Notes: a model not told the origin generated them from the letters alone. A DNA stretch of 64,000 nucleotides from Oreocharis arfaki (GCA_013398015.1 VZRR01004605.1:32099-96098), one strand, 5' to 3'. Positions 14,860 to 27,925 are shown, numbered from the stretch's first letter. Program-made: numbers and translations.

Positions 14860-15450
14860 CGTATCTCTGCCGCTCACCGAGGAGCCACCGCAGCGCTCAC
14901 GAGGGGCAAATAAAACACTTTTCACTAGAGCAAAACGTCCCCACCAGCGTATTTCAATACCGGAGGGGAGGGACAAGAGGATGATGGGGCAGTGGGCAAG
15001 CGGAGGGCACAGGGGCGGCATCGCCTCAGGGAGCGGGGGCAGCGCTGACCTAAGGCTCCCTCTCAGCGCCCGACGCCCGCTCCTCCAGCTAGAACGATCC
15101 GCAGCAGGGACAAAAAGGAGGGTGAAATCAACACAAAATGGAGACTTACAGTCCTGCTGCGACACGCCTGCGCGGCCCCGCCTGTGGCGGCGCAGGGCTG
15201 GAAGGCGGGGTCGCCGCTCTATCGGGGGCGTGCCGGGACGGCGGCTGAGGAGCTGTGGCGGATGAGGGGCTGTGTCTGATTTTCCTGCCGCTGGCGGATT
15301 TTCCCGCTTCTGGCGGGCGTAGGATGATCGTGAGGGGAGCGGCTCCTTGGCCGCGGTGGCCACCCCTCAGGTGCCAGCCCCCCGGACATAAGGGACACCT
15401 GGGGCATGTAGGCATACGGTACTCAGGGCCAGCCGTGTCCGAGGTGAGCC
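14860..15450. promoter_or_regulatory. CpG island, probable host promoter (possibly bidirectional)
   Basis: This is an abrupt switch from AT-rich DNA to about 600 bp rich in CpG, with several Sp1-type GC boxes (near 15013, 15177, 15204 and 15225) and no TATA box. That is the usual look of a housekeeping promoter in vertebrates. A good minus-strand splice donor (ACT|GTAAGT) reads out at about 15150, and a plus-strand donor (GAG|GTGAGC) reads out at about 15441. The transcript could therefore run left, right or both ways. Open frames of 60-224 codons span the island on both strands, as expected of GC-rich DNA. The longest ones begin with GTG rather than ATG, and none resembles a known protein, so I treat the exons as probably 5' UTR. 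No downstream coding exon could be identified on either side within the window. Confidence 0.65.
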
Positions 15451-18400
15451 CGCAGGGAGAAGTCTCACAAATTGGGTGGACACTTCCCATGGCAATACGA
15501 GTAGCTCACACCATTACAAGTGGGAAAAGTAATATGACAGTGTGCTGTGCTTGGGCAGCTGCGCCGGGTATCTGGTTTGGACCCCACTGGAGACAAGAGT
15601 TGCAATGCTACCGTCCATTTTACTCTCATGTTGCCTTACTTTTTAGTTCGGTGTAAGATAGCAGCAGTGAGACTATCACTTTGTGCCTCAGTGCAGGCAG
15701 TGATGTCCCTGCTGAATTCCGTGGCACAGACACGGATATTTGAGCTCCTTTAGTTCAGTATTTGAGTCACACAGGGCCCTGTGCAGCAGTAGCTTCTTCC
15801 AGTGCACCACATCCAGCACCACCATCAGCTTCTGCCATTAAGTATATCTCCTTCCACCCTCTTCCTAAAGGAAAAAAGCATGGTTAGTGCCTTGCTCTCA
15901 TTCAGTTGGACTAAGCTTATTTTGGTAAAGACAAGGTCTTACAGCAGAAAGCCAGGTTTTCAATGGGTCTTTGGTTTGTAGAGAGTTCATTTTCAGTTTG
16001 GTACCCAAGAAAGCTCTCTTACACACTACTACTTTTATGTATATCCACTGCAGGGGAATGAAGTTGCTGAACATTATTGTTATTCCAGCACTTCGAGCAA
16101 TCAGAGATGCTGGGCTCAAGCCCAAACCTTGAACTTTATTTTATATACTAAAGAATATTAGTATGAAAGACAGGTTTCATATATTTGCTGGGGCCAGTAC
16201 CACTGAGAATTAATGCAAGACGCTCTTCCTGCTGTATTCATGAACACTGCCACAAATAATGACCAATACTCCAGTTATCACAGTTTATCCTGGAAACTCG
16301 TATTGAAGACGTTATCACCAATCCACGAATGTGGTATCAAGTGTCATTAATACTTAACGCAAATAGAAAGCAAAGATTGCCCTTTGATGCCACTGCAGTG
16401 CATAACGTCTCAGTATCTGTACTTCCATACAGCAAAGTCCCTTGTCTAATCCCAAAAATCACTCCATGCTGAAGTGACAGCATCAATTCCCCTTCTGCTA
16501 CACATTTTGTCAGCCCTTTGTGACACTGCACAGCAACAGGTCCATTGAGACATTTGTCTGCAAACCTACCGCAGACATGTCCCTTTTACGGTGTGTACAC
16601 CTTTCTTCTAGGATTATGCAATTGAGAATCCAGTAGTGGCTGCTCCTCCTATATGCACTTGATCCTGAGAAACATCCTGACCATTCATTTTGTTTACACA
16701 AGCAAACAGAGTGGGAGCAATTCCCTTATCTGGTACAAGTGAAGTATTTCGCCATCACAGGGTCACTCTCTTTCTTAATGATCATATTTTTCCCTTCCTG
16801 ACATGCTTTACTGTCATTAATTGTTAAGGAGACCATATAATTAGTAAAAGCAAAGACCATCAGACTTGTATATGGGCAATTTTGCTACCATTTGCAGATG
16901 GAATTCCAAATCAAGGGATACTGTGTGAGATATGCCCATCACACTCTGATGAAAATACACTCCTATCTTTTTATGTGAGTTGTCCCTTGCTGGCTCATAT
17001 TTTTAAATAGGATTCAGAAACATTTCCTCTTTTAAGATCAGCAAGTAAAGATAAAAATTTAAGACAGCTGTGTTGTCCCAAACACAAAACTGAACTTAGT
17101 ATTGTCATTTCATGATACTGTGAAAACACTGTACTGAAGTATATGCTGAAAAAGCAGACACTTCAGTAAAGCAGCACATCAGAAAATCTGCTTAAATATG
17201 TCAGAAAGTTTTAAAACCAACAAAAACCCCCCACCAACAAACAACTCTGAATGTTATTCAACAGTGTTGAAAACAAACTGCAAATTCTAATCTCTTTGAA
17301 TAGCTCTAGCCATAATTCTCCACTTCTAGCTCTGCAGCCTGTCTGTAACCAGAGATTATGTATTACATAAATACTTGCAACTGCTAAAATATGTGAGAGA
17401 GACACACAAAGAGGTGGCCTACTGCTACATCAGAAACCTTGGCTTACCAAAAAACAAGTTTTAATATTCTGTTACTAGCAGAGAAATATAATACATAAGC
17501 AGAAGTGAAGTGTGTTTCTAGATAATCTGCTTCTAACATTCAGCTGAGCATGAAATCTCTTAAAGAAAAGCCTGATAGAGATCCCAGGAAAACATTTCTT
17601 TAACTCACTGCTGCTTATTTGTTCAATGAGGCAGTTCACTTTTTTCCTTTATACTGAGCTAATTTATACTTATGAAGAAAGTATTTTTCCTCCCTCTAAT
17701 CCTAAGAGAAGCACGAGCCCTTAATATCTGGACTTTGCCAATTTCACAGTTTCAGTAAGTCAGGTCCTTATAAAAGGTGTTTTACCTGCAAAATGATACG
17801 TGAGAATCTATCTTCCTTTGTGGTGCATGAGAATTATATTTCTTTTTCAGTGAACTCTATAGTTTTCAATGTGAAACTATCTTACATGATAGTACATGTA
17901 AATTTAAACATAAGGCTTAATGTAAGGCTTGAAATTACAAGCCTTAGAGCTGTGATGCCACATAGAATGTATTTTCAAACAAACTTTTTACTGTCTTTTG
18001 CCTCAATATTTGTTGTGTATCCAAGAAGTAGGAACATAGTAGTTCTGAAGAAGTAAAAATGGTATAAGTAAACTAAAATCTTGCAGTTTTTTCCTATAAC
18101 AAGGTGATTCTTCTCATAGTCTCTTTCTGCTAGGTTGTGCAATTTAAAGTGTGTGTTTACTTCTTCTTTTTGTGTGAAATTATATAATTCACAATCCACA
18201 AGCTTCTGTGAGATCTTAGTGTGTAGCCATCAGAAAATCAGCAAACTATCATAAGATTTTTTTAAGAAGTTTTCACTGTTTTCTTTCTTTAGTATTCAAT
18301 TCTAAATCTATCTTTTTGTTGGTTTTATTTAGATGGGATACAGAGATCATAATGTGTTAGATTAGCACTGTTCTAAGGAGGCTGGGCCTTAGGCGTTCAT

Positions 18401-20185
18401 ACACAGTTTCACGGCAACTTCTTCCTTACTGTGATGCCGGTTCGTTCTCACTAAGTATTTTCTTTAAGCCACAATGTATTTTCCACTGGTCAAATCACCA
18501 ACTTCTTCTTTAAGACCAAATGACTGTTCCTTCTAACTTGCTTTTAGTCATTTCTCTTTTCCTTAAAACCAGGAACAGTATTCATGTTTCTGGAAGAGTA
18601 ACAATGATACTGCATCTAACCAAAACAGCCCCTTCTGTGAAGCCAGTCATTAATTCCTCTCTGGTAGCTTGTCACCACCAGATGTCTGCTGAGTTTACAC
18701 CCTGTGCATTTCCCTTGACTGCACCCACAAGACATCCACTAATGACTCTGAATTGTCAATAATTGCGCCACATCCTTTTTTGAACCCTCCTCTTCCCTGC
18801 CTCAGCAGCTGCAGCTTACCACAGAACTGCAGCCTCTGTGTTAGGTGTGGTACCTCTCTCTGGAGTGAAGGACTCTACAAATAGCATAAGACTGCAAGAT
18901 TGCTTTTACTTTCAGAATAAGGTTCATCACTCAGGGTTTTGGGAAGTGAGTTTTGCACAGAAAGTAATGAGAAATATTCTACATCCAAAACAGGAAAACA
19001 TTTCCAGGTTTATATCAACAAGTAAAGTACAAAATGTTCTGGTTTCCCATAAGAAACACTGGCAGTGAAGCCTACCCCTGCCAATAAGGAAGTACATCTG
19101 AAGGAGGACTCAAAGCTCTATCTAAGCACGAGGAGTGGAGGCACATTTCCCTCCAGAAATCAGCACTTACTGAACATGCTCACTAGCAGTAGCTGCAATT
19201 AGCTGTGTCCAATTTACATTTGGAGCACAAGGGACCAGCTTTCACAGCATGCTTAAAGCAGCAAACACAAGATGGGGTTTGTGAACACAATGCACAGTTT
19301 CTCAGTTCAATGGGAAACTTTACAAAATGTATGTGCAAGGTGTAATTACAGCATGCCACAAATAAAATTTCAAAAGGATAATTGAAACAACACTCATATC
19401 TTGGAAAAAGAAGCTGGTTAATTGATGTAGGTTCACAGATGTGTCACAGCACACAATACAATTAATAAAATATAAACACCAATTTTCAAATCAACACAGC
19501 TTGATAATTTGAATTCAAATTTTAAGAACAGCAAAAAATACCTTAAAAAAGCCACAAGTCTTTCTTTCATCTGTTTCCTTTTTCATGCTCTCTGTGGCCA
19601 TTGAGACTAGTAGGAAACCAGCCAATTTTGTCAGAAAACTTTGCAGCATAGCAGGGAGTTTCATTTGTCATCACATGCAATATCAACTGTCTTCATCAAG
19701 GACGAAGTTAATCAGTACAGACTAAATAAATTAAGTAATTCTTTAAATTGCTAACATTGTACTTCAGAATGAAGACCAATCTTTGTCTCATGATGCTGGA
19801 AAACTTCTCTTTCAAATAAAACAATTTTTTGGTTTAAAACTAAGGGGCAGTGAAATTCCTTAATGTATTTTTTGCCCAAGTATTTTTGGTAGCTGAAGAT
19901 ACTCAGTTTACACAAGGGACACAGAGTGTTAAAACTGTAAGAGTAAAAGGCAGAAAAGCAAACAGGTTTAAACACAAAGACTTCAGTATTTACTTTACTC
20001 TTATGATCACTGATCATTACCTGTTTCTAAAAACAGTGAAGTTTTTCACTTTGTTTCAGGTTTTATTTTCATTCTTTCTGCAAAGCTTGGGAAAAAAAGA
20101 CGGTATATGGTGCTTATTTAACTAAAGGAGTAAGAAAAACATTAAGCAAGAACATTTTAATACAAAAGTAACTGGATCTTATTCT
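15451..20185. other. Non-coding DNA, nothing recognised
   Basis: After the CpG island, base composition returns to AT-rich. Short open frames on both strands overlap each other and show no family resemblance. No LTR ends, LINE motifs or RNA genes were recognised. Confidence 0.5.
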
Positions 20186-20213
20186 CCCCCCCCCCCCCAA
20201 AAAAAAAAAAAAA
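20186..20213. repeat. Poly-C/poly-A homopolymer tract
   Basis: A run of 13 C is followed directly by 15 A. Lengths of such runs are error-prone in sequencing, so the exact count is unsure. Confidence 0.95.
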
Positions 20214-23024
20214 GCAAGGAAGCTTTCATGTACAACAGAAAACTCATTTGACCTTCAAAATCTGCTAGGCAATTTTGTGAGGAACCAGAACAACTAAAAC
20301 ACATATAACAATAATTAAATAAAAAAGAAAAGGTTGAGCATCACATATGTTATCTACAGAAGTTATTAAACAATAGATGGGAATATTAAGGCAAAGAATA
20401 TTCATATTGTTATACTATCAAGGCATACATCAAAGTGGAGTACATTTTCGCAAAATCAAGGGAAAATTGCTTTTGTTTTGGCACTTGGTTTGAAATGGTA
20501 TGTCAAAAGAAATTATAAAATGTTTTCAAGATATACTGAGTATATTACTTAAAAAGTATTGTGCTTTAGTAGGAAGGAAGAAGCAAAAGACAGGAAAGTG
20601 GAAGCACATACACAGCTCTTAAAGCAGCATAGGTAAGCATGGTTACAATCTTTGGTCTTTGTCAAACTTGGCCTAGTCTTACAGACAAGCTCAGAGTGAG
20701 AAATACGGTTCATATAGATTTACAGAACTTACATAAAATTCAAACTTTTTCACATGAAGGGGTTTCATTTTGAGAAGCTTGAAATTATCTTTTCCCTCTA
20801 AAGATTTTGTAAGTTAAGTTGGTTTAGAGCTCTGTTTTACAGAGAAAAAGGGACTAAATTTCTCTTGTAAGCATCTCACTGGAAGTAACAAAACCAATCA
20901 CAGGTTTGCTCAAAAGTATTTTGCTTTGGTTGATGGACTAATGGTGAAGGGCTCAGTTTAGCTATGGAGTAATTTTTCTAAAATTTCCATATGTCAGTGA
21001 TACAATGTCATTTAAGGACCTTTTTTCTAAATCACATAAAACTGATTTAAATCAGTCATTGTTTTTAATCAAATTCTGCTAGCCTATCTTAGAGCTTGTC
21101 CTTTGAATCCATAGATTACCTGAAGGAAATTTACCTTGAAAACAGTATGATAAAGTATTGACAAAAATGTAACTTATCCTTTGACAATTCTTATGCTTGT
21201 GAAAAACATTCAGTGGTTGAAACAGCTGTGCCAGCAGCTACTTAAATGCAGTTGCACTCTTGGTTAGACCACAGAAAACTGAGAAAGCTGAAGAGTTTCC
21301 ACACTCCTGATAGCTTAAATGTTTTGTGTTTTCCTTTTTATGCTCTGTTTTGAGTAGGTAAGGGATATTCTGATATTTTTAGATTTATTTTTGTTTGGTT
21401 TCTCTGGAAATGCTTTTTTCAGGGGGATTAGGGGGTTTAAAACTGACTGTAGGTTTCATAAACTGTGTCTGCTCATACCTCTGTGAGCATCTATGCAGTC
21501 AGCAAAGGAGAGGAGCTAAAAAACACAGGAACAAGTTTTAAACTGTTCTAAAATACTCTCTCATAGTAATTTTTGTTGCAGCATATTCTGACTTTTTAAC
21601 TCATAAGGAACTGATATTATTACTGTACTTTTGGTAAATGGGAATCATCAAACTACTGTTCCTCAAGATCATTCAGAACAGTTGCAAGGACAGTCGATCT
21701 CTGGAGCTGCTGGTGGGGAAGGAGTGCACAGAGTAGCACAGTCTCTCCCTGATCCCATGCCGTGCTACCCATGTCAGATAAGGCACTGGGAACAACTGAG
21801 AACAGTGGTCCTCCCCTTCTGACCTGCCAAGCTGTCTCCATAAATCTCGTGTCACTGCAAAGAGGGCAGAGTGAGCCTACACAATGGAAATGCCACAGCA
21901 CAAATACCCAGTGTAAATTCAAACTCAGTGTGACTTCTCAAGAGGAAGCTTCAGACCAGGTATCATAATTATGATTCGGACATTAAGAAAATTGGGTTTA
22001 GTGCCACATCTTAACCAATATAAATCACAAATATGACCTGGAAAATTCTTTATTTGGCAGCCAAACAGTTTTCTCAACTCCTGTTCAGAATGTGTCAAAA
22101 TTATTACTTTAAGCATTAACTGGATGTCAGTATGCTTTTTGTTTGCTGACATTGGTTTAGGATCACTAACAGTTTGGGTAATAGGTCTTCTTGTTTATAT
22201 TTGGGAGTTTTAATGAAGGACATATGACCCTGTCTTACATTTCTTTCAATAAGAAACCCATGGGGTTTTGAATAGGTGTTCCTTGCCTAACAGAAGACCA
22301 TGACCAGTTTTCTCTGGCATTAATCTGGGAATATGGTCTGCAAGTAGGAAGGCAGCACCAGAAGCAGGCATGGCCCTGTGCAAAGACTGACAAAAATTCA
22401 CAGCACTCAGTGTCACAGTCTCAGCACAGTCTTGACACTTTATTCTCACCTATATCACTCCTTTGAGGAAAGGAATGCATTCCAAATGGGGCAGTAAAGT
22501 GCCACTACCACTGGTTGAAGAGAGGGAGAATCTAATTGGGTCTGGGTTTATTGATGATTCACAGTAATTAACTGAAGGCTGCCACTCTGCTTTCTCCTTT
22601 TCTCTTTGGCCATGGCTGCTGTGTTCTCCCCAGCAAGTGTTTAGAAGTGAGCCAAACCAGCTGAGACTAACCTTATAAAAATACAAGCTGCATGAATGAA
22701 TCAAAAGCTATATTGCTAAATTCCAGAGGAAAACCAAGATACTTGAAGTTTCAAATCAGTCTCTTATAAGCCTCCCAACTGGATTCATTATGAAGCCCCT
22801 TGTCTTCTAGAACATAACAATTCAATAGAGAAACTCAAAGGTCTTTAAATTGTTGTTTTGCTTTCATACTTTTTTTTTGTGAAAAAGGTTAGAGTACAAA
22901 TCAAAACTGCATACCTATCACAAGAAACTTCTAAGCAAAGCAAAATTAGCATGAGAAGCAAATAAGAGCAATACAGAGAAAAATGGTGCTACTCAAGAAA
23001 CAGATAGTACTATTAAGATCCCTT
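20214..23024. other. Non-coding DNA, nothing recognised
   Basis: No gene, LTR or LINE motif was recognised. The overlapping frames near 21.6-22.0 kb on both strands look like chance in a less AT-rich stretch. Confidence 0.5.
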
Positions 23025-23030
23025 AGCTGG
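23025..23030. repeat. Target-site duplication AGCTGG, left copy
   Basis: This is identical to AGCTGG at 23377-23382 and flanks the solo LTR exactly at its TG/CA termini. Confidence 0.85.
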
Positions 23031-23376
23031 TGTCGCGGATCGACACTAACAATCAGGTACGGACGCAGGTTTCATTCACACGCCAAGGTTTCGGGCTAAC
23101 GGGCAAAAGCTTGGCTTCTCATTTATTTTCACACTTATATACATATGTACAGACAATCAACAATTGGATGAAGAGGTTAAGCCTCTCTAAATTGATAGGA
23201 TATAAATTCAGTCTATCACCTTCCTCCACCTCTGGAGAAGGAATGCAAAACAATTCTGAAAGTACAGCTTAGAAAAGATTAGTTACAAAAACATGGGCAT
23301 TGTTTATCTTACAACTTATGAGAAAGTCTTTCACTGCTAACATGAACAAGGCATGCAGTGAAAAACCAAAGCAACA
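23031..23376 (-). mobile_element. Solo LTR, class II (alpharetrovirus-like layout), 346 bp
   Basis: The element starts TGTCGCGG and ends in CA on the plus strand, with a perfect 6-bp duplication on each side, so both boundaries are exact. A transcription unit is visible on the minus strand: TATATAAG near 23142-23133, then AATAAA at 23127-23122, then about 90 bp to the end. A polyadenylation signal only a few bases after the TATA box, upstream of a very short R, is the compact arrangement known from alpharetroviruses. A 6-bp duplication also fits class II ERVs. Only one LTR is present, so the internal region was lost by LTR-LTR recombination. The regulatory signals look intact and could still start or end transcripts leftwards. 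Confidence 0.85.
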
Positions 23377-23382
23377 AGCTGG
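23377..23382. repeat. Target-site duplication AGCTGG, right copy
   Basis: It matches 23025-23030 and directly follows the CA terminus. Confidence 0.85.
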
Positions 23383-25812
23383 CAAGACAGCAAGCCTAGA
23401 GTGATTGCCAACAGAATGGCAACAAAAACATTCAGATAAATTCCAGTCTCGCAAACATGAGGCCACACAGGAACATTTAAATGCAATGTAGTATGCTTCC
23501 CTAAATAAGTGGTGGAAAAAAAATCCCTTTATTTTGGTAGAGGAGATTTTTATATTTGGTAGAGGAGAATGACTATAAGCTATAGGCAGAATTTTAACCT
23601 AGCTTGGCATTCCACTCAGGCAGTGAGTAGGCAAAAAGGCTTGACTTAGCTGATAAATTTTATGATTCCTGTAAGATGGGGAAGGATTCTCTAGACTCAG
23701 TCCTCACTCAGTCTCCAAAATGCCCTCTCTGCTTAAAAGCAAAGCAGGATGCAGTTGGATCTGGTAACACCATAGCACAATACAATGGATGGATTTGGAA
23801 TAGGATATAAATAGGATATCTAGAAACTCAGTAAAAAACTATTCCACCTTGCAGCTGCAGTGTTCAAAGGACTGCAGCTCTATCCTTGAGCACTGAGGTG
23901 AAATTATAACCAACTTACTGTGCTGAAAAAGAAGGTTGCCCTGTTTTTTCCTAATACCTACATTCTCAGTTCTACCCTTCGCTACGGTCTGTCTCCATAG
24001 GGAGCAGAATCTGGCTCTGCCTGCTCTAAAATTTGTAGGTGATGTTTAATAAATAGCTCTTGGTTTCAGTCTCTTTTCCCTAAGTCTTCATTTGAATTTT
24101 AATATATTTAGCATAAAATGTAAAGCCTATCCCTGTGCAGGTATCTTCCCTATTACAAAACTGCAGACATTCCACTTGAATGCTATGGAGGATTATACCT
24201 GAAGAATACTAAGATATGTAAATATTTGTACATTGACATCAACTTAAGCAGTGCAGAACAAATTTTACTAAATCAAACAGAATCTGATTAAAAATTTCAA
24301 GATTTAGAGTAAGTTCATGTATTTTTATCCTGTCTTCAGCCAAACAAGCCAGTGAAAAAGACATCATTGGAGTCTGAAGGATAAATTTGACCTGCATTCT
24401 CACGTTAAATTCACATTTAGCTTTTTTGGATTTGTTTTGTACTTAGAATATGAGGAAGCCTTTTAAAGCATGCACTGCAACTCACTTTAGAAGATCTAAA
24501 ATTCAGAAAATTCTTTCTCTGAAATACCCAACATGGTCACCCATGACTTAAAAAAACCTGAAGAATTCAGGCAGGAAGAAGATTTTCATAATCCTGCACA
24601 ATAGGAAGCACATTGTGTTCAGTATCTCACGTAACGAGCTGAGCATAACACCTCAAGTGCAATGAGGGTTTTAACTTTGAAATCCATACCCTTTTTCTGT
24701 AATAAAACATGAATAGTATTAAATATCAGAGAATGGTTATCAGGGTGAAATTTTCCACTTAACAAATAAACATACAATAAATATGGTGCATAGTGCAATT
24801 TTACTGCACAGCATAAGTTATATCCGCTTTGTATTTAGTATTCAGTAAGTTGTAATATGAGCCTGCAAGAGATGGGTTGTAAGAATTTACCTGCATCAGT
24901 TTGTCCTCTCTTTACTTAGCAATGAGACATCTCACTTTCCAGACATGTGGAGCGATGTGAGGTGAAGAAATGATGGTCCAGAAGCAGAGTACAGTGTTTG
25001 ATTTGAAGTTTTAAATATTATACTCTGACAGAGAACCTGTGACAGAGACAGAGGTGCACCCAGCAGTGCAGGCACCATTCTGTTTCCACTCCCTCCCCTT
25101 TTGGGAACAGAGAACCTCTGGCAGCTGCTGGGCTTGAAATTCAACCAGTAATGCATTGCCACACTGGAGACAATTGTGGAGTTAAAGCTGCACAACAGTG
25201 GAAAAGTAGTGGGGGTTCTGTTCATTTTTCATACATATTTATTTGTTAATGATGGGGGCCATACTGGTTGATTTACTTGAATAATGCTGCCATTTTGCAA
25301 CAAGCCTTTAGTAAATATTTAGGAATATTTATTTCGTATTTAGTTTGGCCCAGTAATGTCTGTTTATTACTTTAATTATTCTTGGTATGAAAAGGCTTTT
25401 ACATACTTAAGAAAGATGACAAACAAATTGGAAAGTGTCCTGCTGAAACACCAACATTTGGGAAAGGATAAAGACAATACATCCTTAGACATTTATATTT
25501 ATTTCCAAACTACAAACTGTCTAAGATATTTTATTCTGTGCAAACACTGGCAAGAGATCAATATAAACAAAATGATCCCAGATGAGCAGCTCCAGCTCAT
25601 TGTTATGGCCATTTCTCCTGCAACTGCCCATTTTAGCTATTGAACAATTGCTGGTATTTCTGACTTGAAAGTATCAGTTACTTTCCTGTGAAGAATCTCA
25701 GAAGCGTGGAGTAAGTGACAGTGGAAAATTGTATACTGTGATGATATAAATGATATAAAAAATCATGGGGTTGAGGATAAATCTTTTATTCATAACTATA
25801 ATTTTCATGTTA
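23383..25812. other. Non-coding DNA, nothing recognised
   Basis: AT-rich sequence between two solo LTRs. Frames on the minus strand around 25.0 kb are unrecognised and below 100 codons. Confidence 0.5.
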
Positions 25813-25818
25813 TTGCAT
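25813..25818. repeat. Target-site duplication TTGCAT, left copy
   Basis: Identical to 26201-26206; it abuts the LTR terminus TGTCGC. Confidence 0.85.
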
Positions 25819-26200
25819 TGTCGCAGCTGAGGCAGACACGACACACAGTAAGTCCAGTATAAAGTGCAGGCAAAAAGTGTTTATTCCAAAAGCCAGTGTC
25901 ATATATATACACTTTTGTATGTTTATCATTCAAAATGTTAGTTGTCCATTGGTTGCTTAACTACTACAATAGATTCATTGGCTATTTTAACTACACCATA
26001 CTATTATTAGTTATCTACAACAAAGACATCCCAAGAATCCAAACAGACTCCAGCTGCAGCTGTGTTGCCATTTACTCCCTCTATTGTTTTGAATTTCTTG
26101 CTTCCGTTGATTAAGTTTCTCACAGGTAGAAACGGACTGTACTGAGACCAATGTCAGACTCAGACTCAGACAAGCTTGCTGACCTGCTGTTATTCCCACA
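25819..26200 (-). mobile_element. Solo LTR, class II style, 382 bp
   Basis: Plus-strand ends are TGTCGCAG and CCCACA, with a perfect 6-bp duplication (TTGCAT) on both sides. Read on the minus strand it begins TGTGGGAATAAC and contains a TATA-like TATATATA at 25909-25902, AATAAA at 25885-25880 and a short U5 of about 60 bp ending GCGACA. The compact promoter/poly-A layout and 6-bp duplication match the LTR at 23.0 kb in kind, and the U5 ends share TG-TCGC, but the bodies differ. It is probably a related but separate class II family. No internal retroviral sequence remains. Confidence 0.85.
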
Positions 26201-26206
26201 TTGCAT
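26201..26206. repeat. Target-site duplication TTGCAT, right copy
   Basis: It matches 25813-25818 and follows the CA terminus. Confidence 0.85.
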
Positions 26207-27060
26207 CTCTATTCATCAGCCTTCATTGCATGTCAGTTTTCACATTTGTTCTTTTGGCACTACAGCTCCAAGAAGCTCAAGCCAATAAGACAGATACTCA
26301 AGATCTCTATCTAAACTTGCATTTTCTAGAGCATAAGTTAAAACTAGATGGAATCTGAATTACAAAAGAATTTTTAAAAAATAATCTCAATCCATATTGA
26401 TACCCTGTAAAAGCGGACTGAGTTTTTGAAATGTAGTCTGCATATTGTCCTTTTAGGTAGTGTCTGAAGACCTTGTTTTATTTGTCATTATCGATTCTGA
26501 ATGAAATAGTTAAGATAGCTTTTACAATAAAAAACCTACAGCTGGAGCCCTAATATTTACAACAAACTTTGGCTTTAGTGCAGTTAATATAGTGTCTGTT
26601 TTTACCATGCAAACCTTAATTTTTAAGAAATTCAAAATTCCAGTATCTATTGAGTTGGCAATAAGAAACTGCACAAAGAACTTGAAAGAGTGGGTACTTC
26701 CTTGTCTACAGAGAGACTTCTAATTGCACAACATAAGAAAGCAACCTCCTTAAAAACTCATGATACAGCTCAGAGAACAACTCACACCCAATAAATTAAA
26801 GTCAGATGAGAAAAATAGACCATCCTTAAGTGCCAAGCCTGCAGCCACGTAATGTGCCATAGTCCCACCTTAGCTTTCAGCTTGTGGTGGTGCATTCCCC
26901 CCTCCCACACTCCTTTCCAGGCTGCAGTGTGATCTGAGAAATGCCTGTTAGGCCTTGTCCTTGAAAACAGCACCTGGGCTCATCTCTTTCTGAGCTTATC
27001 AAAAAACACTGTCTGATCCCAGGAACTCCTAACAGGCTTCTGTTTTTCTCATGACCAGCC
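26207..27060. other. Non-coding DNA, possibly including the start of an LTR
   Basis: No gene recognised. The right part may belong to the LTR that follows, whose left boundary is unclear. Confidence 0.4.
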
Positions 27061-27920
27061 TTGGAAAACAATTCTCTGGCCTGAATGGCATAACATAATG
27101 TTCCTATTCTCACACTTTCTTTTAAAGTGCCGACCCAGACTGTAGCCAGGATGAAACATGGTTATGACTAAAGCCCACTCTCTTGCGACCCTATAAGCAG
27201 CGGTCCAAGATGAGGCCGTTTGAGCTCTCCTGGACCGCAGCAGGCCTGTGACCCGCAATCTCCCTCTGAGTGGAACGCCTCTCAGAGCCAGCAAACCCTC
27301 AGGTTTGCTATACCTGGCTGCTCCTCCTATACCTGGAGGATTGCCAAAACATGACATATCCTGGGCTGATACCCTCACTTCTCAAGGCCGGATCCTTCGC
27401 CCAGTGAGAGATGCAAAAGCATCCAAAGTGACGATTTTCACTGACTTCTGAGGGACGCATTTTTCCACAGGTACCTTATCTTGCACTGACTAATTCTGTC
27501 TGCATGCATACGCTTTGCGCATATGCTATAGCAAATCTGGAAGTTAGGTTAAGTTAGGTTAATTTAGGATAAATGCTGTTATTTCTCTGTTAGATCATTA
27601 TGGTTATGTTGAAGTACTGTTAAGTTTAAGTGTTGTTAAGCTTTAGGCCGCATTCCTTTTCGTCCTTCTTTACACTGTTTTACAAACAGACACACACACT
27701 TCTCTAGGTAGTTTTCAATTAATTTCTGTTTTGATTGCCTGGATTTTGTTTGGTTTTGTTGTTGCTTGCTTTCTTTTGTTGTGCCTTAGTTGTCCTTTGT
27801 AAGTAGAGTGAATCTTGCCAACGAACCTGTTGTGCTTTATAGTTTAATATTAAATCTGACTTTTGCTCATACCCTTGTTGGTGATTTTTTGGGCGATCTC
27901 AAGGACACAGGTTCGGGACA
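27061..27920 (+). mobile_element. Probable ERV LTR with long R-U5, boundaries uncertain
   Basis: A GC-richer block holds a TATA box (TATAAG, 27192-27197), then a long transcribed part rich in GTTAGGTTAA-type repeats and T-rich sequence, then an ATTAAA poly-A signal (27849-27854) and an end resembling a retroviral U5 terminus (GGGACA at 27915-27920). The order promoter, R, poly-A signal, CA is that of an LTR. Boundaries are weak. CAGCC occurs at 27056-27060 and 27921-27925 and could be a 5-bp duplication, but the element would then begin TT rather than TG. An alternative start is TGTAGCCAGG at 27141. No gag or pol was seen on either side, so it is probably a solo LTR. Confidence 0.55.
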
Positions 27921-27925
27921 CAGCC

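Noticed and set aside
14689..15490. Long open frames of 114-224 codons on the minus strand and 133 codons on the plus strand across the CpG island
   Set aside because: GC-rich DNA lacks stops by chance; the longest frames begin at GTG, they overlap on both strands, and none resembles a known protein.
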